Shown: positions 7,165-15,105, counted from the stretch's first letter. The stretch is DNA of 16,666 bases from DATCJY01 sp036562565 (GCA_036562565.1 DATCJY010000019.1:1-16666); one strand, 5' to 3'. Notes: generated from the letters alone by a model not told the origin. Made by a program: numbers and translations.

Positions 7165-9249
7165 TCAAGCTGCGGATTCACTACTTGGCAGCTCCTTACT
7201 ATAAAGCTGTGACAGCACAGCCGTGAGTTGGGCATGGTCGAACGGTTTTGAAAGGAAGGCATTCATACCCACTTTGAGGCATTCCTCGCGGTCATCGTTG
7301 AATGCATTGGCGGTCACGGCTACAATTCTGGTGCGCTCACCATACTTTGCCCTCAATTGTCGAGTGGCTTCCAAACCGTCCATACCGGGCATCTGCATAT
7401 CCATAAAAATGAGATCATAGGGCTTCTGCTCATAGAGCTCGAGCACCTGAATACCATTGACGGCCATATCGGCATTCATGCCCAAAATGTCCAACATGTA
7501 TTTAAAGACCTGACGGTTAATTTCATTATCATCGGCCACCAATACGCGCAAAGAAGAGTAATCGATGGTTGGCAAAACAGACTGGTCTTTGGCTTCACTA
7601 GCTTCCTCGGCTACGGCACGTTTGCACTCAATGGTGAAGGAGAAGGTGGTGCCTTCGCCAACCATACTCTCTACGGAGATAGAGCCACCCATCAATTCCA
7701 CTATTTGCTGACTGATGGCAAGCCCCAAACCGGTACCACCATACTTGCGACTGGTTGATGAGTCCACCTGACTGAAGGACTTAAACAAGAGGTGCATCTT
7801 ATCCTCCGGAATACCGATGCCGGTATCGGATACAATAAACCTGATTTGCAATGTATCCTGAACAATACCCACGGTCTCCATTTTGAGCACAACACTTCCC
7901 TCAGGAGTAAACTTGAGTGCATTGCCCAACAAGTTCAACAAAACTTGCTTCAGCTTCGGACCATCTATCATGACTTCATCGCTGTTCTTATAATCAACGA
8001 AGATCTTCAGTTGGATGTTCTTCTCTTCGGCATACGGGCGCAACAAGTCAGAAACATCATAGACGATTTCATCCAATTTATTCGGATGCAGGTCCAAAGT
8101 CATCTTACCACTTTCGAGTTTCGAAAAGTCAAGAATGTCATTTATGAGCATCAACAAACTTTGTCCACTCTTCTTGATAGTATCTACATATTCGGCTTGC
8201 TCACTGGTGAGATTGGTTTTGGTCAACATGCTGGCGGTAGCAATCACTCCGTTCAATGGGGTTCGGATTTCATGACTCATCATGGCCAAGAACTGGCTCT
8301 TCACTCGCACCGCTTCTTCAGCGCGTTCTTTGGCTTCAATCAGTTTCGCTTCATTCTCTTTCATTGCAGTGATGTCAATGACGCGATAGATGAGCATACG
8401 CTTTTGTCCGTTCATCACCGGAGCCACAGAAATTTTAACGTGCAGCTCCACACCATCTTTTGTGAGCAAAACAGTAATGGCGTTCCAGAACTTGTTTTTA
8501 TCAAGCTCTTCATATGCCTTCAAGATTTCACTTTCGGACAAATAATATTTGCGCAAGAGTTTGAAATCCTTTCCCAAAAGCTCTTCGCGCTCATAACCGA
8601 AAAGTTCTGTTGCTCGAGTATTCGAATCGAGAATGATACCTGTATCATCTGTGAGGAATACAGCCATGTCAGCTTTTGAAACCAGTGTCTTCAAGAGACC
8701 TTGGTTCATCTTTAGATCATTGATGAACCTGGACTTAACCACGCTGGTGAGCAGCTGCATCAATGCCAGCAAAAAACTGGAGAAGATATAGAGCGACAAT
8801 TGGCTCCTGTCAATGTTACTGATGAAGACAAGGGAGATAATCGTCAGTGTAAAAGCATACGCGAGGTAATAATTCACTTCTTTGATGGACCGCAGGCAAT
8901 AGGCATAAGACTGCTGCACCACAAAAAGCAACATGAAATAGAAAGTAGAAAAATCATTCCGACCGGCTGCAATGATCAGTTGTGTAATCTGAACATAAAA
9001 AAGGAACCGAACCAGGCGAATGTATTTTTTAGTATTGATGGACTCTTTAAATCCCAATACATAAATATAGATGCTGAGCAATAAGCATATTATACGATCC
9101 CAATAGAACTCATTGACGCCCTCCAAGCTGTAATGAAACAAGAAGATGAGCAATGCAGATGAACATACATTCACCAGCGCAATCATCCTATAAAAGAAGA
9201 TGCCACGCTTGAGATTGCGTTCAGTAAAAGTTAAATGGCTCGGGGTCAT
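7165..9249 (-). CDS. Hybrid sensor histidine kinase: six-helix membrane sensor, PAS, kinase, receiver
   Basis: 694 residues from ATG 9249. The N-terminal 170 residues hold about six hydrophobic helices (near 19-39, 50-66, 79-95, 101-117, 125-144, 150-170) with no large periplasmic loop, pointing to sensing within the membrane. A PAS domain follows (about 184-300; AVFLTDDTGIILDSN), then a short coiled linker, HisKA with His326 in MSHEIRTPLNG, the ATPase domain with Asn443, DTGIGI (475-480) and GGTGLGLAI (504-512), and one complete receiver (VADDN, Asp617 in FMDMQMPGMDG, Lys668). All catalytic residues are present. The kinase halves of this protein and its neighbour are clearly related, but the sensor parts are not, so the pair may combine different inputs. 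No DNA-binding regulator lies nearby. The divergent DUF2279 gene starts 51 bp away. Confidence 0.94.
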   Translation of the reverse strand: MTPSHLTFTERNLKRGIFFYRMIALVNVCSSALLIFLFHYSLEGVNEFYWDRIICLLLSIYIYVLGFKESINTKKYIRLVRFLFYVQITQLIIAAGRNDFSTFYFMLLFVVQQSYAYCLRSIKEVNYYLAYAFTLTIISLVFISNIDRSQLSLYIFSSFLLALMQLLTSVVKSRFINDLKMNQGLLKTLVSKADMAVFLTDDTGIILDSNTRATELFGYEREELLGKDFKLLRKYYLSESEILKAYEELDKNKFWNAITVLLTKDGVELHVKISVAPVMNGQKRMLIYRVIDITAMKENEAKLIEAKERAEEAVRVKSQFLAMMSHEIRTPLNGVIATASMLTKTNLTSEQAEYVDTIKKSGQSLLMLINDILDFSKLESGKMTLDLHPNKLDEIVYDVSDLLRPYAEEKNIQLKIFVDYKNSDEVMIDGPKLKQVLLNLLGNALKFTPEGSVVLKMETVGIVQDTLQIRFIVSDTGIGIPEDKMHLLFKSFSQVDSSTSRKYGGTGLGLAISQQIVELMGGSISVESMVGEGTTFSFTIECKRAVAEEASEAKDQSVLPTIDYSSLRVLVADDNEINRQVFKYMLDILGMNADMAVNGIQVLELYEQKPYDLIFMDMQMPGMDGLEATRQLRAKYGERTRIVAVTANAFNDDREECLKVGMNAFLSKPFDHAQLTAVLSQLYSKELPSSESAA

Positions 9250-9286
9250 TCAAACGATACTTTTTAGTTCTATCATGATTTGTACG

Positions 9287-9294
9287 AATATTTG
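9287..9294 (+). promoter_or_regulatory. possible -7 element of the DUF2279 gene
   Basis: AATATTTG differs from TAnnTTTG only at the first base and is followed by CAACCG and the ATG at 9301. I find no good TTG at the expected -33 distance. It is listed because the same spacing to the start codon recurs at other genes in the window. Confidence 0.22.
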
Positions 9295-9300
9295 CAACCG

Positions 9301-10230
9301 ATGGTTACAATGTTCCCAATTACCACCTCCGGGCCGTATTCACGAGGTCTTGCCCTACTTCTGACATTGGCGGTAATTCTATTATCAAACCATCGCATTG
9401 CTGCGCAAGCCGATAGCATCACATACAAAAACCGACAACGCATTGTCACCTCAACGTTGGTGGTTGGAACCGGAGCATCTTACATCGGTCTCAATGAACT
9501 TTGGTATAAGAATTATGAAAGAAGCAAGTTTCATCTTTTCAATGACAACAACGAATGGATGCAAATGGACAAAGTAGGTCATTTCTTCTCTGCTTATACC
9601 ATTGCACATTTCACCTCACAGGCATATCAATGGTCAGGCTTATCACAACGCAAGAGTGCATGGATAGGTGCCGGTGTTGGATTTGGTTATTTGGGATGCA
9701 TAGAACTGCTTGATTCAAGAAGTGCGCAATGGGGATTTTCATGGGGTGATATCCTTGCGAACACAACAGGAAGTTTGATCTATTTATCACAAGAGATGCT
9801 ATGGAAAGAACAACGCATCATGATAAAATTTTCATATACACCAACGGTGTTCGCAGATATGAATCCAGATGTATTAGGTAACAATTTTCAACAACGCATC
9901 ATGAAGGACTATAATGGTCAAACCTATTGGGCATCATTCAACGTTCATAGCTTTATGGCTTCTGACGCGGCTTTCCCGAGATGGTTGAATGTTGCAATTG
10001 GTTATGGTGCAACTCAAATGATAAGCGCTAAAATGAACGCAAGTGCTGTTAATAATTTTCAACACACACGTGAATTCTATATATCATTTGATGCAGATTT
10101 GAATCGTGTTCGATGGAAGAAAAAATGGATGCGAACAACAGCACGAATTTTAAGTTTCATCAAACTACCAAGTCCGACTTTTGAAATGCGAAGTGATGGC
10201 CAGTTCAAATTGCACGGATTATTTTTTTGA
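9301..10230 (+). CDS. DUF2279 family secreted protein
   Basis: 309 residues from ATG 9301; an upstream in-frame TTG (9280) would only lengthen the region before the signal peptide. Residues 1-36 form a signal peptide (hydrophobic core LALLLTLAVILL, cleavage near IAAQA). The conserved block of the DUF2279 (YfiM-like) family follows: MDKVGHFFSAY, with Asp and His, then a Gly-rich hydrophobic stretch, and ELLDSRSAQWGFSWGDILAN, with Glu and Asp residues that recur in the family. The second half (about 180-309) is Bacteroidota-style, rich in aromatic residues and probably beta-structured. The family is uncharacterised; I infer an envelope protein with no safe function. The divergent kinase gene is 51 bp upstream. 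The GC-poor end of this gene (about 10050-10230) differs somewhat from its neighbours. Confidence 0.82.
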   Translation: MVTMFPITTSGPYSRGLALLLTLAVILLSNHRIAAQADSITYKNRQRIVTSTLVVGTGASYIGLNELWYKNYERSKFHLFNDNNEWMQMDKVGHFFSAYTIAHFTSQAYQWSGLSQRKSAWIGAGVGFGYLGCIELLDSRSAQWGFSWGDILANTTGSLIYLSQEMLWKEQRIMIKFSYTPTVFADMNPDVLGNNFQQRIMKDYNGQTYWASFNVHSFMASDAAFPRWLNVAIGYGATQMISAKMNASAVNNFQHTREFYISFDADLNRVRWKKKWMRTTARILSFIKLPSPTFEMRSDGQFKLHGLFF

Positions 10231-10398
10231 AAACAAAACTTTATAAAAAATCGATCGTACCAAGCGAGCGAATTTTGAAAAACAAAACAAGATGATGAAC
10301 ATGGTAAACATATCTGGTCACATGACAAGAGATGGATACATGACATCACTTTCTGCTTTTCACTTCAATTGTAATTTCATAAATCAACCGTTATAAAT

Positions 10399-10668
10399 AT
10401 GAAGACAACGTCAAAATCACACGCTGCTCCTAAAGGCGTGAAAAAGGCCGCTAAGAAAGCTGCCCCAAAGAAGAAGGCTGCTGCTAAAAAAGCTACAGCT
10501 AAGAAAGCTACAGCTAAAAAAGCTGCTCCTAAGAAGAAAGCTGCTGCTAAAAAAGCTACAGCAAAGAAAGTTGCTCCTAAAAAAGCCGCTAAAAAAGCTG
10601 CTCCTAAGAAGAAAGCTGCTGCTAAGAAGGCTGCTCCTAAGAAGAAAGCTGCTGCTAAAAAGAAATAA
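10399..10668 (+). CDS. Lysine/alanine-rich histone H1-like protein
   Basis: 89 residues, of which 38 are Lys and 33 Ala, with no acidic, aromatic or Arg residues. After a short head (MKTTSKSHAAPKG) the chain is built of units such as AAPKKK, AAAKK and ATAKK, like the tail of eukaryotic histone H1 and the bacterial AlgP and Hc1-like proteins. Such tails bind DNA (or RNA) by charge and help compact or bridge it; I infer a nucleoid-associated role in the cytoplasm. Alanine codons are almost all GCT. The array ends in KKK and a TAA, followed about 50 bp later by a strong hairpin. The copy number of such repeats can differ between strains. It stands alone: 168 bp separate it from the DUF2279 gene. 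The function by family is only general. Confidence 0.83.
   Translation: MKTTSKSHAAPKGVKKAAKKAAPKKKAAAKKATAKKATAKKAAPKKKAAAKKATAKKVAPKKAAKKAAPKKKAAAKKAAPKKKAAAKKK
10435..10665 (+). repeat. Tandem KAAP-type coding repeats
   Basis: Most of the H1-like gene is degenerate tandem repeats. A 29-base unit beginning GCTGCTCCTAAGAAG and encoding AAPKKKAAAK occurs exactly three times, starting at 10522, 10597 and 10630, with near copies earlier (about 10457). The last two starts are 33 bases (11 codons) apart. Such DNA is prone to slippage in multiples of three, keeping the frame. Confidence 0.85.
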
Positions 10669-10718
10669 TTTTTCTGAGCAGAGATATCTCAGCTGCTTCC
10701 ACTTAGGAAGAAGAAATG

Positions 10719-10750
10719 AAAAATCCCGATACACGCGTATCGGGATTTTT
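10719..10750. terminator. Bidirectional intrinsic terminator
   Basis: A perfect 14-base inverted repeat (left arm 10719-10732, right arm 10737-10750) with the four-base loop ACGC. The GC-containing core is ATCCCGATAC, flanked by A-run and T-run so that either strand ends in a U-tract. It lies between the convergent H1-like gene (stop 10668) and hydrolase gene (stop 10778) and should end both transcripts. Confidence 0.9.
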
Positions 10751-10777
10751 TGTTTTATTCCTTAGCGAACCGATGTT

Positions 10778-11836
10778 CTAACGGTAAACCAACTCCATAT
10801 AAATGGGCAGGTGATCACTGTAACCTCCGGTGTATTTATCACCGGCATAAGTTCTGTTGGGACGTTCTTGCCCGCTCTTGTCACGAAACATAATGGTTGG
10901 CTCACTATAGATATAGGCCTGTTCGGCCACATACCCCTTGCGCGCAAACTTCACTCCCGGAGAAGTGATAAACTGATCCAATGCGCCCCACTCCCCGCGA
11001 TACCAATAAGAACCTTTACCGGAGACATGCGTTTCGAACATATAATTATAAAGGAAGTTGTTCTTACTGATTCCCGCATCAAGTACCGTAGCAATGCTCT
11101 TATCGGTAGGATGGTCATTGAAATCTCCCATTACAATGATGCGCGCATCCTTATCCTGCTGCAACATCTTTCTGATTTGCGAATGCAGCACATTGGCCAC
11201 TGCCACACGTCTTGGTTCCGTTTCTTGTTGGCCACCGCCTCTGCTGGGCCAATGGTTCACATAGAAGTGTAGCAGCTCATCACCTGAACCGCATTTCACA
11301 TAAAGCAAATCACGTGTATTCGGTCGGTCAGCCACCGGAAGGTTAACACGGGTATAGCGATAGTCGAGCAGCTGCAAGCGCGAAGTATCAATCAGCGCGG
11401 CCACATCGATGCCTCTATCATCCGGGCTGTCCTCATGCACTATCACATACCCGGCATCTTTCAATATGCTCTGTTGAACAAGGTCTTCCAATACCTTTCT
11501 GTTTTCTACTTCAGCCAAACCTATAAATGCAGGCAGCTCATCAGGCAATGCATCTATCACATAAGCAATCTTGGCCAGCTTGTCCTCATAACGCTCTATG
11601 GTCCAATTGAGCTTACCGTTCTCGGTGTAATCATCATCCTTCGTTTTGGGATCATCATAGATGTCAAACAAGTTCTCTACGTTGTAAAACATGACCTTGA
11701 AAGAAGGTACCGGCTGAGCACGTTTCTGCCCTTGATTCACACCATTTGTTGTTTCGCCACAGGATGCCCCTATGAATACGATCATCAGCGGCAGCATAAT
11801 CAATGGCCACCATTGTTTCATCATCTCATTTCGCAT
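10778..11836 (-). CDS. Exported endonuclease/exonuclease/phosphatase (EEP) family hydrolase
   Basis: 352 residues from ATG 11836 (MRNEMMKQ); a further in-frame TTG at 11863 adds nine unlikely residues, and ATG 11824 is also possible. A basic N-terminus and hydrophobic stretch ending FIGASC-GE suggest a lipoprotein, although the lipobox (GASC) is not canonical. The EEP catalytic motifs are complete: MFYNVENLFD, AEVEN with the metal-binding Glu, VNHWPSR, GDFNDHP and a final YSDHLPI with the catalytic His. These metal enzymes cut phosphodiester or phosphomonoester bonds in nucleic acids, lipids or small molecules. The exported, lipid-anchored form suggests action on extracellular nucleic acid or envelope substrates; the real substrate cannot be read. 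The divergent gene at 11938 shares its 101-bp upstream region. Confidence 0.88.
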   Translation of the reverse strand: MRNEMMKQWWPLIMLPLMIVFIGASCGETTNGVNQGQKRAQPVPSFKVMFYNVENLFDIYDDPKTKDDDYTENGKLNWTIERYEDKLAKIAYVIDALPDELPAFIGLAEVENRKVLEDLVQQSILKDAGYVIVHEDSPDDRGIDVAALIDTSRLQLLDYRYTRVNLPVADRPNTRDLLYVKCGSGDELLHFYVNHWPSRGGGQQETEPRRVAVANVLHSQIRKMLQQDKDARIIVMGDFNDHPTDKSIATVLDAGISKNNFLYNYMFETHVSGKGSYWYRGEWGALDQFITSPGVKFARKGYVAEQAYIYSEPTIMFRDKSGQERPNRTYAGDKYTGGYSDHLPIYMELVYR

Positions 11837-11937
11837 GGACGCAAGATGCACCCATTTGGACAATCTCTGAAAACTCCATGAACAATTGTAACCTTAGCGG
11901 AATACCTTGCGTTGAAGAGCGGACGAAATTTCATGCT

Positions 11938-12375
11938 ATGAAAAAACATCTGACTCTTTTGGCCCTGTTACTAGGCACAGTGGCAACCGGTATGGCTCAA
12001 AAGGAAGTACATACACTTCACCTTAACTCACTGATGCAAAACGTGAGCGAAAACAATGCTGCTTACAAATTACAACTGACAAAGACTGCAGGTAATACCT
12101 ATAAGGGCATTATCTATGATTATTCCAACACCATCAAAGCCGAAGGAAACTACGTTCAGGTAGGAAAGAAATTCTTGGAGGATGGTTACTTCACCTATTA
12201 TTACCAAGATGGTAAGATAGAAAGTGAGGGAAATTATGCCCGCGGAATCAAAGTAGGCACTTGGAAACGTTATGACGCAAACGGCAAACGTAAGACTGAC
12301 CGCTACTATCCTGAAGAGAGCGCTGATAAAATCAGAGAGACCATGCAGCTCGAAAAATCAGAAGATGAAAAGTAG
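11938..12375 (+). CDS. Secreted MORN-type repeat protein (YwqK-like)
   Basis: 145 residues from ATG 11938, chosen because it begins a standard signal peptide (MKKHLTLLALLLG, cleavage after GMAQ); upstream in-frame codons would spoil it. The mature part has YxxGK...GxW repeats (KFLEDGYFTYYYQDGKIESEG, then NYARGIKVGTWKRYDANGK), the pattern of MORN_2/'YwqK antitoxin-like' repeats that are abundant in Bacteroidota. Despite the database label, such proteins are not shown to be antitoxins; they are small beta-hairpin repeat proteins of unknown role, here probably periplasmic or surface. The tail is charged (LEKSEDEK). It lies 38 bp upstream of the solute-binding lipoprotein gene, which has its own promoter, so a shared transcript is possible but not needed. 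Confidence 0.82.
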   Translation: MKKHLTLLALLLGTVATGMAQKEVHTLHLNSLMQNVSENNAAYKLQLTKTAGNTYKGIIYDYSNTIKAEGNYVQVGKKFLEDGYFTYYYQDGKIESEGNYARGIKVGTWKRYDANGKRKTDRYYPEESADKIRETMQLEKSEDEK

Positions 12376-12405
12376 TTGACCTATATCACACTGCCGTTAA
12401 TTTTG
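12376..12405 (+). promoter_or_regulatory. Bacteroidota-type promoter for the lipoprotein-ACMSD unit
   Basis: TTG (12376-12378), a spacer of exactly 19 bases, then TAATTTTG (12398-12405), which fits the Bacteroidota primary-sigma consensus TTG-N19-TAnnTTTG with no mismatch. It begins at the first base after the preceding stop codon. Transcription would be expected to begin near 12408-12412, next to the ATG at 12414, leaving almost no 5' leader. Confidence 0.62.
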
Positions 12406-12413
12406 GGCAGTTG

Positions 12414-14090
12414 ATGTACGGACATAATCAGAAATATTATAAGTACACAATAGCGCTATCGGTGATGGCGCTATTGCTTTTTACCGCATGCGGTTCTTCG
12501 TCAAGACGAGGAAGTACTCACAATGTCTTTTGCTATAACGAGAGCAACGGCATTACCTCTTTAGATCCGGCTTTCTCGCGCGACTTGGAAATCATGTGGG
12601 CCACCAATCAACTCTTTGACGGACTGGTGGAGATGGATAACAACCTCAATGTCGTTCCATGCATTGCCAAAAACTGGTTGATATCCGATGATGGTTTGCG
12701 CTATGAATTCCATTTGCGCGATTCGGTCTACTTCCACCCGAGTCCTTTGTTCGATGAGCCAGATAACCGCAAGGTAGTAGCGCAGGATTTTGTTTACAGC
12801 TTTTCCCGCATCCTTTCTCCAAGAGTGGCTTCACCCGGCAAGTGGATTTTCAGCAATGTGGACACTGAGCGCAACGGTGGCTTTGAGGCGATAGATGATA
12901 CCACGTTGGTCATCTATCTCAAAGAACCGTTTCAGCCATTCCTTGCCATGCTCTCCATGCAATACTGCAGCGTTGTGCCACATGAGGTAGTGGAGCATTA
13001 CGGTGCAGACTTCCGTTCACATCCTATTGGCACCGGCCCATTCAAGTTTGCTTTTTGGTATGAAGATGTGGCGCTTGTCTTTCATCGCCACGAACGTTTT
13101 TGGCAACGCGATGAAAACGGTGTGCAACTGCCTTATCTCGATGCGGTGAAGATTGACTTCGTCAAAGACATGTCGGTCGAGTTTCAGGGATTGCTGCAAG
13201 GCACTTATGATTTCATGAGTGGCATTCACGCATCGTTCAAAGATGAATTGCTGGACATGGATGGCAACCTGGTGGATGCCTATAAAGAGCAACTTCATTT
13301 CCAAAAGTCACCATTCATCAAGACCGATTACCTCGGTATCATGATGGACTCCACCATGGAGATTTCCAAAAACTCGCCTTTGATGAATTTGAAAGTGCGC
13401 CAAGCTATTTCATACGCCATCAACAAGAATGAGATGGTAAAGTACTTGCGCAACAACACCGTCATCACAGCCAATGCAGGTTTTGTTCCGCCATCACTTC
13501 TTAAGCGCGAAGACGATGAAGTTACCTATTACCCGTATAACCCGCGCTTGGCATCACAGCTCTTGGATGAAGCAGGATACATAGACAGAAAGAAACTCGG
13601 CACGATAACCATTTCCACAACCAGTGATTATGCCGACCTCATGGAATACATCCAACACGAATGGGAGAAGATTGGCATCAAAACGCGTGTGAACGTATTG
13701 CAAGGCCCTGCACTCCGAGAGCAATCGGCTAACGGACAGCTTGCGGTGTTCCGCAAAAGCTGGCTGGCGGATTATCCCGATGCGGAAAATTTCCTGGCCG
13801 TGTTTTATACTCCCAATTTTTGTCCCACCGGCCCTAACTATACTCACTTCAGCGAACCTGAATACGACAGGCTTTACCGCTTGGCACGCAAAGAGAACAA
13901 CGACAGCTTGCGCATAGAGCTCTATCGCTCGCTTGATAGTTTGCTCATGTCAAAGGCTCCTGTTATTCCTTTGTACTACGATCAGGTATCGCATTTTGTA
14001 AGAAACAACATTCAAGGTTTACAAACCAATCCGGTAAATATGTTGGATTTGAAAACCGTCAAAAAAATATCTGCCACAGAAGCACTATGA
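12414..14090 (+). CDS. ABC-type family 5 solute-binding lipoprotein (peptide/OppA-like)
   Basis: 558 residues from ATG 12414; an adjoining TTG at 12411 is a less likely start, and a later ATG (12465) would leave too short a signal. Residues 1-25 form a lipoprotein signal peptide ending LLFTAC with Cys26 followed by GSSS. The rest is a full-length SBP_bac_5 domain: ESNGITSLDPAFS at the start, VVAQDFVYSFSRILSP, PIGTGPFKF, KVRQAISYAINKNEMVKYLRNN, and the C-terminal LYRSLDSLLMSKAPVIPLYYD. The family binds oligopeptides, and in some cases nickel, haem or sugars, for ABC importers. No permease or ATPase gene is adjacent, so it is an orphan binding protein that must use components encoded elsewhere. 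Its stop overlaps the start of the ACMSD gene (ATGA), and both follow one promoter. Confidence 0.92.
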   Translation: MYGHNQKYYKYTIALSVMALLLFTACGSSSRRGSTHNVFCYNESNGITSLDPAFSRDLEIMWATNQLFDGLVEMDNNLNVVPCIAKNWLISDDGLRYEFHLRDSVYFHPSPLFDEPDNRKVVAQDFVYSFSRILSPRVASPGKWIFSNVDTERNGGFEAIDDTTLVIYLKEPFQPFLAMLSMQYCSVVPHEVVEHYGADFRSHPIGTGPFKFAFWYEDVALVFHRHERFWQRDENGVQLPYLDAVKIDFVKDMSVEFQGLLQGTYDFMSGIHASFKDELLDMDGNLVDAYKEQLHFQKSPFIKTDYLGIMMDSTMEISKNSPLMNLKVRQAISYAINKNEMVKYLRNNTVITANAGFVPPSLLKREDDEVTYYPYNPRLASQLLDEAGYIDRKKLGTITISTTSDYADLMEYIQHEWEKIGIKTRVNVLQGPALREQSANGQLAVFRKSWLADYPDAENFLAVFYTPNFCPTGPNYTHFSEPEYDRLYRLARKENNDSLRIELYRSLDSLLMSKAPVIPLYYDQVSHFVRNNIQGLQTNPVNMLDLKTVKKISATEAL

Positions 14091-15091
14091 AGATAGACAT
14101 GCATACTCACATCATACCGAAGACGCTCCCTGACTGGACGAGCAAATTCGGTTATGGTCCATTCATTCACCTTGATCATCACCGTCCCGGATATGCCCGC
14201 ATGATGCAGGGTGACAAGTTCTTCCGAGAAATTGAAAGCAACTGTTGGGACGAAGTGCTCCGCATCGATGAGTATGCGAAATACAACACGCAGGTACAAG
14301 TGGTGTGTACCATACCCGTGCTATTCTCTTATTGGTCCAAACCCGATGACGGCTTGCAGGTGGCACAATTCCTCAACGACCACATTGCAGAGCTCGTGGT
14401 GAAGTATCCGAAGAACTATATAGGCCTTGGTACACTGCCAATGCAAGATACCGACCTTGCCATCAAAGAACTGGAGCGCTGCAAGAAAATTGGCATGAAA
14501 GGCGTACAGCTGGGCAGCAACATCAATCGCAAAAACCTGAGCGATACAATTTTCAATCCGCTGTGGGCTGCGATAGAAGAGTTGGACATGGCTGTGCTCA
14601 TTCACCCGTGGGAGATGATGGGCCAGGAAGACATGAAGAAGTATTGGCTACCTTGGCTTGTAGGCATGCCGGCCGAAACGGCACGCGCCATCTGCTCACT
14701 CATCTTTGGTGGAGTGATGGAAAGACATCCAAAGATTCGTTTCAACTTCTCACATGCGGGAGGAAGTTTCTTGCCGACCATCGGTAGAATTGAACACGGA
14801 TTTCATTGCCGTCCTGACTTGGTGGCGATTGACAACCCGGTGAACCCACGAGATTATATCGGCAAGTTCTGGGTGGACAGCGCCACACATGATACCATGT
14901 TGTTCAAATACGTATTGGAATTGCAAGGCTCAAAGCGCATCACTCTTGGTACGGATTATCCTTTCCCACTGGGAGATTTGGAAGTAGGAAAATTCATTGA
15001 GGAGATGAACCTCGATCCGCAAATACAGGAAGACATCTTTTGCAATGCCACTCTGGAATGGTTGAATATGGATAAATCGGAATTGCTTTAA
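14087..15091 (+). CDS. acmsd: 2-amino-3-carboxymuconate-6-semialdehyde decarboxylase (ACMSD)
   Basis: 334 residues, the usual length. The sequence follows the ACMSD branch of the amidohydrolase superfamily closely, including blocks I recognise from the animal enzyme: KYWLPWLVGMPAET (185-198), GLGTLPMQ (113-120) and LGTDYPFPLG (287-296). Metal ligands are all there: HTH (His6, His8), His173 in IHPWE, His223 in FSHAGG and Asp290. Arg47 and Trp190 match substrate-binding residues of characterised enzymes. The reaction is decarboxylation of 2-amino-3-carboxymuconate semialdehyde, diverting tryptophan or 3-hydroxyanthranilate breakdown away from quinolinate and NAD synthesis. The protein has no signal peptide, so it is cytoplasmic. 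No other kynurenine-pathway gene is in view; its partner here is the binding lipoprotein, whose stop codon overlaps its ATG. The unit ends in a strong hairpin. Confidence 0.92.
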   Translation: MKIDMHTHIIPKTLPDWTSKFGYGPFIHLDHHRPGYARMMQGDKFFREIESNCWDEVLRIDEYAKYNTQVQVVCTIPVLFSYWSKPDDGLQVAQFLNDHIAELVVKYPKNYIGLGTLPMQDTDLAIKELERCKKIGMKGVQLGSNINRKNLSDTIFNPLWAAIEELDMAVLIHPWEMMGQEDMKKYWLPWLVGMPAETARAICSLIFGGVMERHPKIRFNFSHAGGSFLPTIGRIEHGFHCRPDLVAIDNPVNPRDYIGKFWVDSATHDTMLFKYVLELQGSKRITLGTDYPFPLGDLEVGKFIEEMNLDPQIQEDIFCNATLEWLNMDKSELL

Positions 15092-15105
15092 AAACAACTT
15101 CTCAG

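Noticed and set aside
7792..8679. 295-codon open frame on the plus strand
   Set aside because: It is antisense to the PAS/HisKA/ATPase coding region of the minus-strand kinase, whose domains are unmistakable; the translated product resembles nothing.
10292..10396. 34-codon ORF ending two bases before the H1-like gene start, a possible leader peptide
   Set aside because: It is Met-rich at the start, has no recognisable composition or start signal, and fits chance in an AT-rich 168-base gap. No conservation data are available to support it.
10435..10665. Repeat array considered as CRISPR or a minisatellite outside coding sequence
   Set aside because: The units are contiguous, in frame and codon-structured, with no unique spacers; they encode the H1-like protein.
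10681..10690. Palindrome GAGATATCTC after the H1-like gene as an operator or terminator
   Set aside because: It is a ten-base self-complementary word with no loop or T-run; the real terminator follows 30 bases later.
10417..10734. 105-codon minus-strand ORF rich in Ser/Phe/Leu
   Set aside because: It is the reverse shadow of the Lys/Ala repeat gene and crosses part of the intergenic terminator.
11864..11937. Promoter-like TAACCTTAGC and TACCTTGC upstream of the MORN-protein gene
   Set aside because: Both deviate from TAnnTTTG and neither has a TTG at 19-21 bases, so I did not list them as features.
11938..12375. YwqK-like protein as an antitoxin of a toxin-antitoxin pair
   Set aside because: No toxin-like partner is adjacent, the protein has a signal peptide, and the 'antitoxin' label for these repeats is a database convention rather than shown function.
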